Shown piece by piece: positions 23,673-35,125 of a stretch of 64,000 bases of DNA. The notes below the pieces were generated by a model, which saw nothing but the letters and a program-made list of their open reading frames with translations, did no database searches and was not told the DNA's origin. The DNA lies in the NCBI GenBank assembly GCA_028095005.1, contig CM051460.1:147989461-148053460 (forward strand), written 5' to 3'. The position numbers and the translations under genes are program-made. This stretch comes from Rhynchospora pubera (lineage: Eukaryota; Streptophyta; Magnoliopsida; Poales; Cyperaceae). Each line of letters starts with the position of its first letter. The stretch's first letter is position 1.

Positions 23673-24042
23673 GAACTTTGTATGCTTGACTTGATTTGAT
23701 TAATCTAGATCCGATTATCGCCGTGAAATATATGGTTTGTTATGTGGATTAATCCAGTCATGTTTAATTTTCTTTATCAATTAATATAGAGAAGCTGCGT
23801 CGTTAAATAACCGGTTACTGAGCTTTGTAGTTGACATCCGTTTTGTTCCTTTTCTGCTTGCGACCTAGATTGACGGGCCGTCGGATGGATGTAGAAGATA
23901 TCGTTCCACCGTCGTGCCCCGTGTGTCGGTGCGTCGGCGTGGGGTGTGACAAATAAAAAATCATATTTTAGTATAATAACAAATTTAATTTTTTAATTAA
24001 CAAAAATATCACGTATACATAATAAAAATTGAGTAATCGAGT

Positions 24043-24165
24043 CATGAATATTTTTTTTTACATGGACTCAAATCTGATCCTTCATTCAAATTCTAATCAG
24101 TCACAAACATTCATCATTTTGAATGAATAAATTAGATTTAAGTCCATGATAAAAAAGTATCCATG
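24043..24165. mobile_element. Short inverted-repeat element (MITE-like)
   Basis: Arms of about 50 bp: the left holds ACATGGACTCAAATCTGATC and the right its imperfect reverse complement (GATTTAAGTCCATGAT), separated by about 20 bp. The ends read CATGAATA and, in reverse, CATGGATA. I could not settle the target duplication. Confidence 0.6.
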
Positions 24166-25894
24166 GCATAATTACTTACTATAAAAGTATACATAAATTT
24201 TTATTTTAATAAACAAGCTAATACTTGACTATTTTCTATCTCATTGTCACTTGTCCCTTTTTTTTTAAATTTCAAGGTTCAAAAATTCATAATTTTAAAG
24301 CACTTGTAAAATAAAATCAATTTTTTTTCACAGTATAAACCTCTCCAATTTTATTTTTATTTTTTTTTGAACAAGATAAACCTCTTAATTAGCTTCCAAA
24401 AAAAGAGAGCGTCTCTGTCACAATTCGGTGCAAATAGCAACTATTGCATCTATCTGCTCGCTCCAGTTCATAGCACATGCACGGGTCCCTCTAATCCAAA
24501 ATAAGACGGTCAGGATTTCCCCTCATGAAGATACGATCGCTGATGACGTAATCCGCTTGACAACCAAGTAAGACAAAAATGTGGGACCCAAAGTTAGTGA
24601 AAGAAAGAGAAAATTTCTAGGTTCTTATTTCATAAGTGAGAAGGGGCCTCACATGGCAAGCATTTATTGGCCTATTAAGCTATTTCCCTTTCTTGCTTGC
24701 TCTCTTCATAAACCCCATTAATTATTTTTCAAAACCTATTCTCCCTCTCCTCTCCTCTCCTTTCCCTCTTCATTTCTTGCTTTGAGCTGCACAAACCAAC
24801 CTTTATATATATAAGCATATAACCCAATGTTTTTAAAACCCTACCGGCCATCCTACCGGCGAGGGTGGTGGTATCTGATTTTTCGGTATTACCGGTATTG
24901 TCATCGAAGCGTGTGTACCAACAGGCCCAGGCTAGTAAGTTCTTTTCAGAGTGTAGGCTGAGGCATGGTACTGTTTGTCCCCTCCATTGCTTGCGTTTTA
25001 GCTGTCTTTTTCCCTCCTTTTTACTGGAGATGTCCAGTTCCGGAAAAATCCAATTGTGATGGCACCAGAGAGCTCACGTTTCATCTGTGCATGCTCTTTA
25101 ATCGAGGTTAAGTGTATATAACATGTTTAAGCTGTACGCCAAACCTTTCTTCTTCATTTGAGCATTGTCGCTATTGTTGCTTGCTTCTGTCCCGACTCAC
25201 TCGTCTTCACAAGTATTCGACGGCGAAATTGATTGTCTAGGTATGTAATTCGTTCCTCCTACAAGCTACATTACCATTCAATTGCATCAATTCACCTTTG
25301 CGACAGCTCAATTTCACCATCCTTTTTCCAGGCAGTGAGCTCATTCCCTCGCTAATTGGAGTTGTTTCTCAGCCAATCCATGCTTTGTTTGATCTCATCG
25401 GGATCGTGAGAGCGCCGCCTGTCAAGTGGTGCAATTGGTTGAGACTGAGGTGGTTGTAGTTGGTGGCGTAGCTTCTGACTTCGTCGGAGGCACTGTTGCT
25501 CCTCGTCAGGTTGCTCCCTCTCTTTTCCTTTTCTCTTTATTTCCATTAACGATAAAGAGTTGAGCCAATGGGGTGATGCCACATGTGCAGTCGTTTACGC
25601 GGCTAAGCCGGGTCAAGTCACTCGATGTTGGGTCTAGTCGGGATCAAGCTCGAGTCTGATCCGCCTGAGCCACATTGGCTATTGGACTTGGCTCCATGTC
25701 GGGTCTGGGTCAGGACCCGATATGGTTTGTTTGCTTTGGGCCGCTATATTATTTTTGTGGGCCGTTTTCTTATTTATTTTTTATGGGCCGCCGTATTATT
25801 TTGTTTAATGTAAAGCCCCACCCAATTTACTATTTTGTAATTTGAGATTAATTTTGCTGCATGGTTTTGTAATATTATTTTGATGCCTATACAT
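24166..25894. other. Intergenic, no supported gene
   Basis: AT-rich at first, then a C/T-rich stretch at 24680-24780 and gene-like base composition at 24850-25800. Open frames there (24865-25059, 25352-25582, 25625-25813) are short and match no family I know. GT- and AG-rich junctions near 25240 and 25330 could be splice sites of an unrecognised or dead gene. Confidence 0.4.
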
Positions 25895-26010
25895 GAATTC
25901 GAATCTAGTGTTGCGCGACAAGCTGTGTCGCGCAGAAATCGAACCGTCGACTGAATCGAACGGTGTGAGAAAGAATCTCTATCTTATTGGATAATCCATC
26001 TTATCGGATC
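25895..26010 (+). repeat. Left terminal inverted repeat of the 9.2-kb element
   Basis: Pairs with 35000-35116. The GCGCGACA..CTGTGTCGCGCAG core is itself a small palindrome, so each end can also fold on itself. Confidence 0.8.
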
Positions 26011-26039
26011 TGCATTATTTCCTCTCCACGCTACAGGAA

Positions 26040-26400
26040 AGTGGAGCAGTTGCATGGGCAGTTCTCAATTGCATCAATTGCACAAAATCAGTTGCATCGG
26101 CACAAATTTTTCATCCGCACGACTCATGCAATAGATTTAATTGTATCAGGACTACTAATGCAAATGATTTTTACTCTGTTGCAAAGACAAGACTCATGCA
26201 ATTGAATAACACTTGCATAGGCTTAGACCGATGAAAATGAATGTTAATTTCGCTCAAGTCAAATGGGTCTCTATCATTTTATTGCACAGGTAAAACTGAT
26301 GTAATTAAATATCAATTGCATTAGCGATGTCAATGGGATTAATATTTTCAATTGCATAGACTTGGCCAACGCAATTGAATATGAGTTATATATTGAGTAA
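26040..26400 (+). repeat. Left subterminal TTGCAT/ATGCAA cluster
   Basis: TTGCAT, TGCATC or the reverse ATGCAA recurs about every 20-40 bp (for example GCAGTTGCATGGGCAG, CAGTTGCATCGGCAC, CTTGCATAGGC). The same words fill 31340-32070. Dense short words next to a transposon end are typical of transposase binding zones; that role here is inference. Confidence 0.65.
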
Positions 26401-27054
26401 AACGGTGTAGAGTATTAAATTTAGTAATTCGAAGATATTTTTGTCCAAGTAGCTATGATTGATTGAATAAGTTATGTATTGTTGTTAATAAGATTAGTGT
26501 CATTTTTTTTAAATAAGTTTATTTATTTATAGAGGCATAATCTACTCTTTAAAATAGAGTTATCTCTAGAATAACGACAGAGTCACTGATCATCTATGCT
26601 GGACTCCCACAACGTCCGTTAATAAGATGTATGTGCTTGACAAATAAAAACTGGAACAACTAAACATTTAACTAAAAATTGATGATTTGAAAAAGTAGAA
26701 GGAATAAAATTTAATTGCTAATTTTATGATATAGTGTACTTAGAAATGAAAAGTTAATTTTTGTTCGTGAATTTTAACATAAAAGAACACTTGAAATTAA
26801 GTTGTGCGAGTTATTTTTTTTCCATTTAAATTAAGTTTTTAAAAGTTGGTATATAATAATGGTCAGGATGAATTACTGAAACCTATGGATTTATTGCCAA
26901 AATTTATCAATATTGTACGGAATCACTTTTATATTTTCTCGCTGTCAAATAAATTAATTTCCATTCTCACGTATTAATTATTTAAGTTCCTAAAATGACC
27001 AAATATTTGTCCTTTTCAATTGAACAACTCATACATATTTCTAGAAGATTGCAA

Positions 27055-27435
27055 TTTTCGTGATATAAAATATAATGTTCCAAAATAATAAATTCTATTT
27101 TTTCATATCCATACCAAATAGTTATATGTAAAGTAAATATTAAATACTTCATGCTTATTATTTTTATCTATTTTACCAAAAATTTTAAAAAATTAATCTA
27201 AAATTATAGAAGTATATAAATTCTTGTATATCATATAAAAGTCATTTTTAAACGGCAACAAAATTAATGACACTAAATACTAGAATAATATTTGAAATGT
27301 ATGTCGCATTTTATTATTTGACCCTTCCGATATGAAACAAAATATTTGAATCTTTAAAATTTTGAATAAAAATGCAATTATTATTACATTGGTAGAACTT
27401 TTGCAATATGATGCAACATTTCATGACATTGTGTG

Positions 27436-27498
<63 letters not shown>

Positions 27499-28266
27499 CT
27501 ATATTTTTTAATTATTCTAGTATCTACTAAGTGAGCAAAGCAAGCCACTATTGTTTTACATTTTATTTTAGATTTCATAATGCAAATGTAATTAGTACAT
27601 TCTTATAAGTAACACATTTCATAAATCTAATAAATATAGTAAAAAATGTAGAAAAGTATAAAAATTATCTTTTACTAGAGTTTAATATAAAGATCACATT
27701 GAAAAAGTTGGGGTCGGTCATTTGAAACTCAAAATTCGAAGACAAGAGCATTAGAAGGACTCCCTCCAGCAAAAGCATTAGTAAAATTTTTAGATGATAC
27801 TTAATATTATATTGTCATTCAATAAATATTGAAAAAGTTTGATGACTTGTGATGTAGAAATTAATACTAGAATAATTCAAAATATATGAATACATTTTCT
27901 TTTAAATAATGTCATGAAATGTTGAATCATTTTGCAAGAAGTCCTATAAAATGTAAAATAATTGCATTTATATTTAAAATTCTAAAGATTCATATATATT
28001 TTGTTTCATATTGAAAGGGTCAAATAAAAAATGTGATACACATTTCAAATATTATTCTCGATTTTACCTTTTAAAAATGACTTTATATGATATGCAAGCA
28101 TTTGTGTACTGTTATTATTTTAAAATAATTTTTTTATTTTTTGAAAAAATATGTAGAAATAATAAAGCACAAAATATTAATATTTAATTTACATACAAAA
28201 ATTTGGTATAGCTACGAAAAGATGGAATTTATTATTTTGGAACGTTAAATTGTATATTACGAAAAC
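27055..28266. repeat. Large imperfect inverted repeat inside the 9.2-kb element
   Basis: Left arm 27055-27430 pairs with right arm 27908-28266. Shared blocks include GTTCCAAAATAATAAATTC, ATATCATATAAA..TCATTTTTAAA, TTATTTGACCCTT and CAACATTTCATGACATT. The spacer of about 480 bp starts with a (TG)n(TA)n microsatellite. It could be a nested foldback or MITE-type insertion. Confidence 0.8.
27428..27495 (+). repeat. (TG)n-(TA)n microsatellite
   Basis: About 14 bp of TG repeats, then about 50 bp of TA repeats, at the inner edge of the left arm of the 27-28 kb inverted repeat. Confidence 0.97.
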
Positions 28267-28648
28267 TTATATTAAAAATATATACAAAATTCTCGCAGCA
28301 ATTATTAATTTTTTTCCAAAATATATATTTTTTTCCTTACTACCCTATGATATCCTAGGTTCACTTATTTATATATTAACAAATGATGACGCAAAGAGAT
28401 TTATGTTTGATTTGGGAAATATTTCATAATAATAGAATCTAATGTTTATTAATATAAAAGAAATTATAGAGGATCGCAATATATTGATTGACATTCTTTA
28501 CTAACTCACTTTTTTTAATTATTTTGTAAAATTTATCACTACTATTGTTTAAAATTATACTTGCGCATTGTATTTCTATACTTTTGTATGATTCTTGAAA
28601 AATTAATTAATATAACATATTTTTATGAATTTGATATATTTAATTATT

Positions 28649-28800
28649 AATGCCACCCCTTTATTTTTTATTTTATTTTAAATTGAAAAATATTAAATGT
28701 CTGATTTGAACTGTTAAATTTGTTTATTATAACGATGGATGTGTCATTGTAAAATTTTATAATTTTATAATTCTAATATGTTCATTTTTCATTCTTTTGA
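28649..28800. mobile_element. Remnant of the MITE family seen at 50654-51473
   Basis: ATTATAACGATGGATGTGTC, TAAAATTTTATAATTTT and a preceding GCCACCCCTTTATTTTTTAT stretch line up with the reverse complement of the right arm of the 820-bp element at 50654-51473. Only one arm is recognisable here. Confidence 0.55.
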
Positions 28801-28912
28801 TCAAATATCAAATGAATTCTAAATTCTAATATGATAGAGATTGATATATTATAGTTGAATAAACTCGCAAAATAAAAGGAATTTTTTTTATTACAAACTT
28901 TTATTTTCTCTT

Positions 28913-28984
28913 TGGTTCATTATTTTGAGATATAAATTTCAATATAAATTATATTTATCATTTGGTTCATTATTTTGAGATATA
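28913..28984 (+). repeat. 24-bp direct duplication
   Basis: TTTGGTTCATTATTTTGAGA plus TATA occurs at 28913 and again at 28961, 48 bp apart. Confidence 0.85.
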
Positions 28985-28999
28985 GCTAATAAAGAAATT

Positions 29000-30882
29000 C
29001 ATGATGCACAAATGGGTGATGCACTGTAGCTATTATATTTGAAAAAAAAATGTATTAAAAAAATTATTAATAAGAGAGAGCATAAAAGATTATTATACTG
29101 TTATCGGTACATTACAGTTGAAGAAACTCGTAAAACCAACTTTGCATGATGTGTTTTATAAAATTCATTTTAAAAATTTATACATCAAATTTAACACTAT
29201 TATTATTTTTTCAATACGAACTTTGCTTTCTCTACTCCCATATGGTTTTCTAGATTTTAGTCGTACATACATATATGTATGAATGAGCTATAATATAAAA
29301 AAAATTATATTTTTAATATGACCTAAATCTATAACGTGCTTTATAAAAGTCATATTAAAAATTTATTCGTGAAATATATCACCATTCACACTATTACTAT
29401 TAAAATTTGTTGGAGTCTTGTATACATGATATTTGTTTTTATTCTTTCACTAGATTTACATGAGAATTTAATTATACTTTATATGTCGATATTATTCAAT
29501 AAAATAATTAAAATAGATGAAATAAATATTTATATTGCATGTTTATAATATATATATTTGGGCAGTTTGATAATTAAATTTTTATCGTAGCTAAAAAATA
29601 TCGATGTACTATTTGGTAATTAAATTTTTAATACTATTCTTTGTTCAGTATAGTAATATATGTTTTTTTTTTATTTTGCATGTCTATTTGGTCATATTCT
29701 GGTAGGATGTTCAATAAGATCAATAATTTTTTTAGCGCACAAGCTCCCTCCCAAAATATTGTAAAAAAGGTTGCATATGGTAGTTTTATAAAATTTCAAA
29801 ATACAATCCTCAATTGATGCTTCAGTTGGCGCAATAACCATTGCATTTCTTCCTCGCTTGATTATTTTTACCGATTTGTTTCCTCTTATATACTTCCCAT
29901 TCCGTATACTTTCCATCTCTTTTTTTATTTGGCTGATAAAATAAGAAGGAATATTAATGCTGCGCCAATTTATATAAAATTTGGTACGTGACATTTATTA
30001 CACAAGCAGCCTATTAAGTAATTATTACATAATAAAATAGAAAAAATATAACTAGGTTCCATTGCTCACTGGCTTTCCAATATAATATCCTTCCATATAT
30101 CTATTCCCTCTCTCTTTGCCCTATTCATTCGTCAAGTAGCTAGCAATGCATTTCTTTCATCCCTTTCGTTATTTCTGATTTTGAGTTCTTTTTTTTTCAA
30201 TATTTTTTGCTTTCGATTGTTTATTCGTTTTATATTTATATATTTCTCCATTCTCCATTTCTACATATCATTCTTTGTTTCTCCCTAGATTTTAGTTCAC
30301 GCTAAGTGAAAATAAATTATAATTCAATTTAGATAACTAATTTCTTTATTGTGCTCTTATTTAAAAAATGTCATTGGTATAACTTATTTTTTTCCAGTTC
30401 TATAAGGTTTTGAGTCTTAAAATAATTTACTTGGCGAATATGTAGTCCATACTAATTGTTTATAATTTACAATTATTATCACATGGATACCGATTTCATT
30501 TGGAAAATTGTTTATTCTAATTTTTAGTTTTAAACTTTTATTTTGCAGAATAAAAGAGTTAGAGAATATTATGTGATGATATTGACGGTGACCATGATGA
30601 CCACGGCGATGGCTATGTATGGAGAGTAACTATATTTTCAAATTTTGGATGTTAATATGGATGTTAATATCTTATTAAAGGGGTAATTCTATTGTATACA
30701 AATATTGTACCTTAGTTTATCTAGTTAAAATTAAAATATAAAATATAAAATATGATGAAAGCGACTTTAGTGTTGTTGAAATAATTCTAGTTCTTGAAAG
30801 GCAGTTTAATCAAATATTTATATTTATATTCTTCGATTAAAATTATTAGTTCTTTTTATTTATTAGGTAGGATGCCATTTAG
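29000..30882. other. Very AT-rich interior, no supported gene
   Basis: No convincing coding frame. A minus-strand frame at 29994-29692 (100 codons, starting MSRTKFYINW) is the longest; its composition is AT-driven and it matches nothing I know. Confidence 0.4.
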
Positions 30883-31011
30883 AAGATGCTACTAAAAAAA
30901 TGCCATAGTCAGAATGAGGACTTGGAAGCTACAGTCGAGGAGCCAAGAGCTAAGGTTATGAATCAGGCTGATGTAGTGTTCACAGGAGAGGACCATACTA
31001 TGGCAAAATAA
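30883..31011 (+). pseudogene. Coding-like exon fragment, possibly transposase-derived
   Basis: After an AG acceptor at 30882, an open frame encodes a charged helix-like peptide containing NEDLEATVEE and ending TGEDHTMAK before TAA. Base composition is less AT-rich than the surroundings. It resembles the coiled-coil tails of plant transposon proteins, but that is only a resemblance. Confidence 0.3.
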
Positions 31012-31339
31012 AAAGAATAGGGATATACAACGATTAGGTGAAAAAATGTCCCATGAAAAAATCGTTCGCAACTTGATGTAATTATTAGCTTAGTGATTTT
31101 TTTTTAATTATTTTGGGTTTGGCAGTAGATTTGATTTATATTTCTTTTCATGTATGTGGGCTGATATTTGAATATTTGTGTGGTAATTCTAATAAATTAT
31201 ATATTGTTTGTAGTTATGTGGTCTATTTGGGATATGATGATTGCGTTATGTGTTATAAAATATTTTTTTGTTGGATGTTATTTACATGATATTCGTCACA
31301 ATTAATAAGACAATTAATATAAATGTTGATATTATAGAG

Positions 31340-32070
31340 CATGCAAAATAAATCAATGGCATTTAAAAAGAGAATTTGGTTGTATCGTGAGAGCATATGC
31401 AAAATGAGTCAATTACATCATATGAACGAATGCAAAAGAATTTACTTACATCAGCTAATTCCAAGCAAAATAGTCCAATTGCATCAAAGGGATGAATGCA
31501 AAACAACTGATTGCATCAGCTAAGTCCATGCTTAAATAAATTACTAGATGCAAAAGAAGTCAGTCGCATTCGTTAAGTCCATGTCAAATACTCTATTTGC
31601 ATCACAACGACAGATGCAAAAGAAGTACATCGAGCCGGTAAGTCCATGCAAAAGAAGTCAGTTACATAGGTATAACATATGCAAAAGATGTTAGTTGCAT
31701 GAACTAATTCCATGCAAAAGCAATCAATTGCCTCAACAAAACGAATGCAAAAACTATGAATCGCATGTGTCTAACTCTTGCAAAAGAAGTCAAGTGCATC
31801 AGTAAAGAGGATGCAAATGGAATCATTTGTATCCGACAAAACCTATGCAAAACACATCAGTTGCATCTATTATGCCCATGCAACATTGCATCAGTTTAAC
31901 TGATGCAAATAAAAACGCCCATGCAAATAAAATGCCCATGCAATCGAGCATTTGCAAGGAAGCCAGTTGCATCGGCCAAATTGCATCCATATAGCTGATG
32001 CAGAACGCATGTTGCATCAATACTGCGGATGCAACCAGCCCATGCAAATGCTTCACTTTCCTGTATATTG
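31340..32070 (+). repeat. Degenerate ATGCAA...TTGCATC array
   Basis: Over 700 bp of imperfect units of about 35-40 bp built as ATGCAAAAGAAGTCAGTTGC then ATCRGCTAAGTCC, so each unit contains the word and its reverse complement. Around 20 units can be picked out. The same words lie near the left end of the element at 26040-26400. Confidence 0.85.
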
Positions 32071-32416
32071 GATCTGCATTTCTGAAAGACTTCTGTGTCT
32101 CGATTTGCAGGGAAACCAAATCTCCGTTCTTGTATTCCTGCGATTTCATTTCAAATTTCTCAACCCAAATTAGAAGGGAGTCAGCGAGCAACGATTTCCT
32201 TCTTTCTCGTCCTAAACCATATTCAAATTTCTCGTCCCTTGAGATCGTTGTGAACCTGATCCTCCGTTCTCGTACGGCAAGAGAGTCGGCATGCAGCTCG
32301 TAGTGTTCTTTCACATGTGTAAATATCTCCTTACCATCTAAGTTCCATGGCCAGTCCAACGTCTCCAGGTAAGTTCTTTTTTTTTGTGGTACTAAATCCT
32401 GGTATGTGGGTTCCAC
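31823..32416 (-). CDS. Minus-strand open frame of 197 codons, doubtful gene
   Basis: The first 110 residues look gene-like in composition (start MEPTYQDLVPQKKRTYLETL, then a charged stretch). From about residue 120 the frame runs through the ATGCAA array and becomes repeat-encoded (MQ.A/LHG phrases). I recognise no domain. It may be an exon of a dead transposon or captured gene; the second half is very probably not protein-coding. Confidence 0.25.
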   Translation of the reverse strand: MEPTYQDLVPQKKRTYLETLDWPWNLDGKEIFTHVKEHYELHADSLAVRERRIRFTTISRDEKFEYGLGRERRKSLLADSLLIWVEKFEMKSQEYKNGDLVSLQIETQKSFRNADPIYRKVKHLHGLVASAVLMQHAFCISYMDAIWPMQLASLQMLDCMGILFAWAFLFASVKLMQCCMGIIDATDVFCIGFVGYK

Positions 32417-32599
32417 ATCTCAGAATTAATAGACAAAGCACTAGTGTAAACGAGTTAATCTTCTCCTGTAATTTTTCCTGCAGATAGCAAATAGCAATAG
32501 TATTAATCGTCTCTTGTAATTTGATGCACATATGTAAGAAATTGATTCTCTTGTAAGTCTCAGTCGGAATTGTCAGAGAACAGTACAAAGTCATGATCC

Positions 32600-33151
32600 A
32601 CTAACGTTGGGTTTTGATGCACGTCTCTTGTAATTTGGTTGTCGAGTGCTGCAATTCTCTGACATTTTGTTGGAACAGTACAAAGTCATGGCTCCAATCC
32701 TAGTTGCCGAGTGTTGTACTAGTTTACTGAGTTACTCATTATTCCTTTCATTTTTTGCTTATTTCTTATTTCTTTTTCTTTTCCTTTTCCTTTTTCATTT
32801 CTTTGTTTTACTAGAAAGAGCCCTACTTGAATTTGGTTCCTATGCCAAAATCAAACAAGAACATGAGAAGTTCAGATAGCTTGTAGTTTCTTTAAGGGTT
32901 TTTTTTTTATAAAATTTCGGTACCAGCTATGGGTGTGGTACATGCTCCATATGTATTTCCAGTTTAGGGTGTGGTACATGCTCTATATGTATTTCCAATT
33001 TAGGGTTTTGTTTCCTCAGGTACTAGGCTAGTTGAATTATTGCAAAAGTTATACAATACCATGTGGTAGACAATCCTTAGTCCTTACTGATACATTTCTA
33101 TTCGTTTTATGCTAACAAATTACTGAGAGATCTTTTCATTTGCAATTTCAG
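32600..33151. other. Interior of the 9.2-kb element, possible intron or exon remains
   Basis: A TTTTACTAG acceptor-like site near 32815 precedes a short charged frame (KIKQEHEKF). A 40-bp phrase (AGGGTGTGGTACATGCTC, then TATATGTATTTCCA) is directly repeated at about 32928 and 32966. Confidence 0.35.
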
Positions 33152-33262
33152 CAACAACCATATGGGGACAACGATTGGATTTCTCAATTGAAAATGGAAT
33201 TTCAAATAGAAGAACAAACGTGGCAATTCTGGAATCCATATGCAGGAAATGATTTAGTATAG
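33152..33262 (+). pseudogene. Terminal exon-like fragment
   Basis: After AATTTCAG an open frame of 36 residues (QQPYGDNDWISQLKMEF, later WQFWNPYAGNDLV) ends in TAG. Composition is clearly more protein-like than its AT-rich surroundings. It could be the last exon of a decayed plus-strand gene carried by the element. Function unknown. Confidence 0.35.
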
Positions 33263-34999
33263 ATTTTAAAGAAAAAGCTTTTATTTTGTGAATGATTTAA
33301 TTGAAGGTTACATGTATGAATATCTTGTTAATATGGCCACATTAATGAATATCTGGTGAATATCTTGGTACCACCTCTCTTTCTTATTCTTGTTTTATCT
33401 CCGCTGTCAATTTGTTGTCTCTACCATCAATTTGTTTTACACGTTTCTTCTTTAGGAACTGTAATACTGTTCTCTATTTCTAAGATTAATCATTTGGACA
33501 TAATACATTTGCATAATACATGGACTGCAGCTTTGTTTGAAAAGAGGCATAATTTAGACTTAAGAACACAAACACCCTTAAAGTTCTTATTTTAATTTAA
33601 TATAGTGGACCGTCGCATGAAAGCTATGGCCACATCAATTGAAGCTGCACGAGTTGGTACCGTGGGTTGGTACCATGGCTCTGTACCAGTGGGCATATAC
33701 GCAACACTTAAATTCATTGTAACACTACATACTCTTATTAAGGAAGTGAAAACAGGTACAAACATTAGATAAGGCATTACAACCATTAGGTACAAACATA
33801 GATACAAGCAATTGGTACAACCAGTAGAAAGGCATTACACTTAATTCATAGTAACACTTAATAATAATAGATAAGAAATTGGTACAGACAGGTCTCCAAA
33901 TCAACTAAAACACATTTACAAGCATTAGATTAAGCATAATAAACAATCCATAATTAACAAGCATATTACATAACTACCATAATTTTATAACCGTTGCAAT
34001 TACTATGCAAAGCAAGATTACAATAAGACATAAGACTATTGCAAATCCTGCGATTATACCCTTCAAAATAAATTTATCATCCCGGTATTTTTCCTTATCT
34101 TTAATTGGTTCTTGACGCCGCTTTAATTCCTTCGGTGAACCTAAAGGGAAAAAAATGACAAGTTGTGTGACAGTATAGACAGAAAATTATACTGCTTGCA
34201 GTAAAGGTTAGTAAATTTATCCAAGTTGGCATGGAACATTTATATGTTTGCATGCAACCAGAGTTTTTTTGTCAGTGAGATCTGACAGAAAGAAAGGAAG
34301 TAAATTCAAAACCAATTGGTACTGTAAGTGTTGCTTTCCCAAAAGATTAAGTTAATATAACACAATACAAAGTGCATCAAACATTTTCTTGTTTTCCATT
34401 TTCTCACGTCAAAATTGAATTTTAAATTCGGCTCAAACAGTTACAACTAATCAGGTAACACTTTACAACTAATCAAAATTGATTCTTATTTTCCAAAAAT
34501 TGATATAGATGGCAAACATTAAATCTTTTTTCTCATCACAAAAATTAAAACTTTACAGGAAAGATCGTAAGAACGAAAAATTCCAGGAAAGATTGTAAGA
34601 ACGAAAATTTCCAGGCTCGTCACAGATTTTTGGGGACAAAAAATAAAAAATAAAAAAACTCCATCCCCAACGAAAAATTATTACCAACAGAATCGAAAGT
34701 ATAATTGTTTCAGATGTAAGCTCTCCTACACGGCAATTTTTCGACCAGATGTGAAACTTACCGTCTAGTCGCAGCCCTAGCTTTTTTCGAAACCCTAGAT
34801 CGGAATCAGCATCTGCTTCGCCTTCGTCTCCACGATCGCTAATAGTTTGTTCTCTCTTGCTCGATCAGCTGTCTAATCGTTCGCTTCTACGATCGCCTAC
34901 ACCTTCGCCTCCGCGATCACTAGAGAGAGAAGTTATTCGAAGGAGAAGAGACAGAATAAGCCAGCGCTTTTTTTATTCAATCCGGATCTTTCATATCCG
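33263..34999. other. Interior of the 9.2-kb element, no supported gene
   Basis: AT-rich. A near-perfect 28-bp direct duplication (AGGAAAGATCGTAAGAACGA then AAAATTCC) sits at about 34557 and 34585. Between 34760 and 34980 the minus strand looks like a plant 5' leader (CTAGGGTTTCG, GCGAAGG repeats, then GTAAGTTTC at about 34760), but no coding frame follows. Confidence 0.45.
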
Positions 35000-35116
35000 A
35001 TCCGATAAGATGTGATTAACCAATAACATAGCAATCCTTTCTCACACCATTAGATTCAGTCGACAGTTCGATTTTCTGCGCTACACAGTTTGTCGCGCAA
35101 CAGCAGATTCAGATTG
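35000..35116 (-). repeat. Right terminal inverted repeat of the 9.2-kb element
   Basis: Reverse complement of the left repeat at 25895-26010, with scattered mismatches and small gaps. Confidence 0.8.
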
Positions 35117-35125
35117 TCTATACAT

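Larger units (their letters stand above)
22933..23951 (+). mobile_element. Solo LTR with 5-bp target duplication
   Basis: 1019 bp starting TGTGACATCCC and ending GGGGTGTGACA, flanked on both sides by AATAA (22928-22932 and 23952-23956). There is no internal region, so it is a solo LTR left by LTR-LTR recombination. A TATA box (TATAAATA at 23228) lies mid-element and a short palindromic tandem repeat at 23564-23672. The ends recall Ty3/gypsy LTRs of the chromovirus type, but without coding sequence the family is a guess. Confidence 0.88.
25895..35116. mobile_element. 9.2-kb Mutator-like terminal-inverted-repeat element
   Basis: The left end starts GAATTCGAATCTAGTGTTGC; the right end in reverse complement starts CAATCTGAATCTGCTGTTGC. 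The match then continues imperfectly for over 100 bp (GCGCGACAA.CTGTGT, GTCGACTGAATC, GGTGTGAGAAAG, CTTATCGGAT). The flanks CCTATACAT (25886-25894) and TCTATACAT (35117-35125) form a 9-bp duplication with one mismatch, the length typical of Mutator-like elements. No transposase was recognised. Inside are ATGCAA arrays, a nested inverted repeat, a MITE remnant and two coding-like exon fragments. The right end, read on the minus strand, has a GC-rich leader-like stretch (34780-34980). It may be an old, nested, non-autonomous element. Confidence 0.75.
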
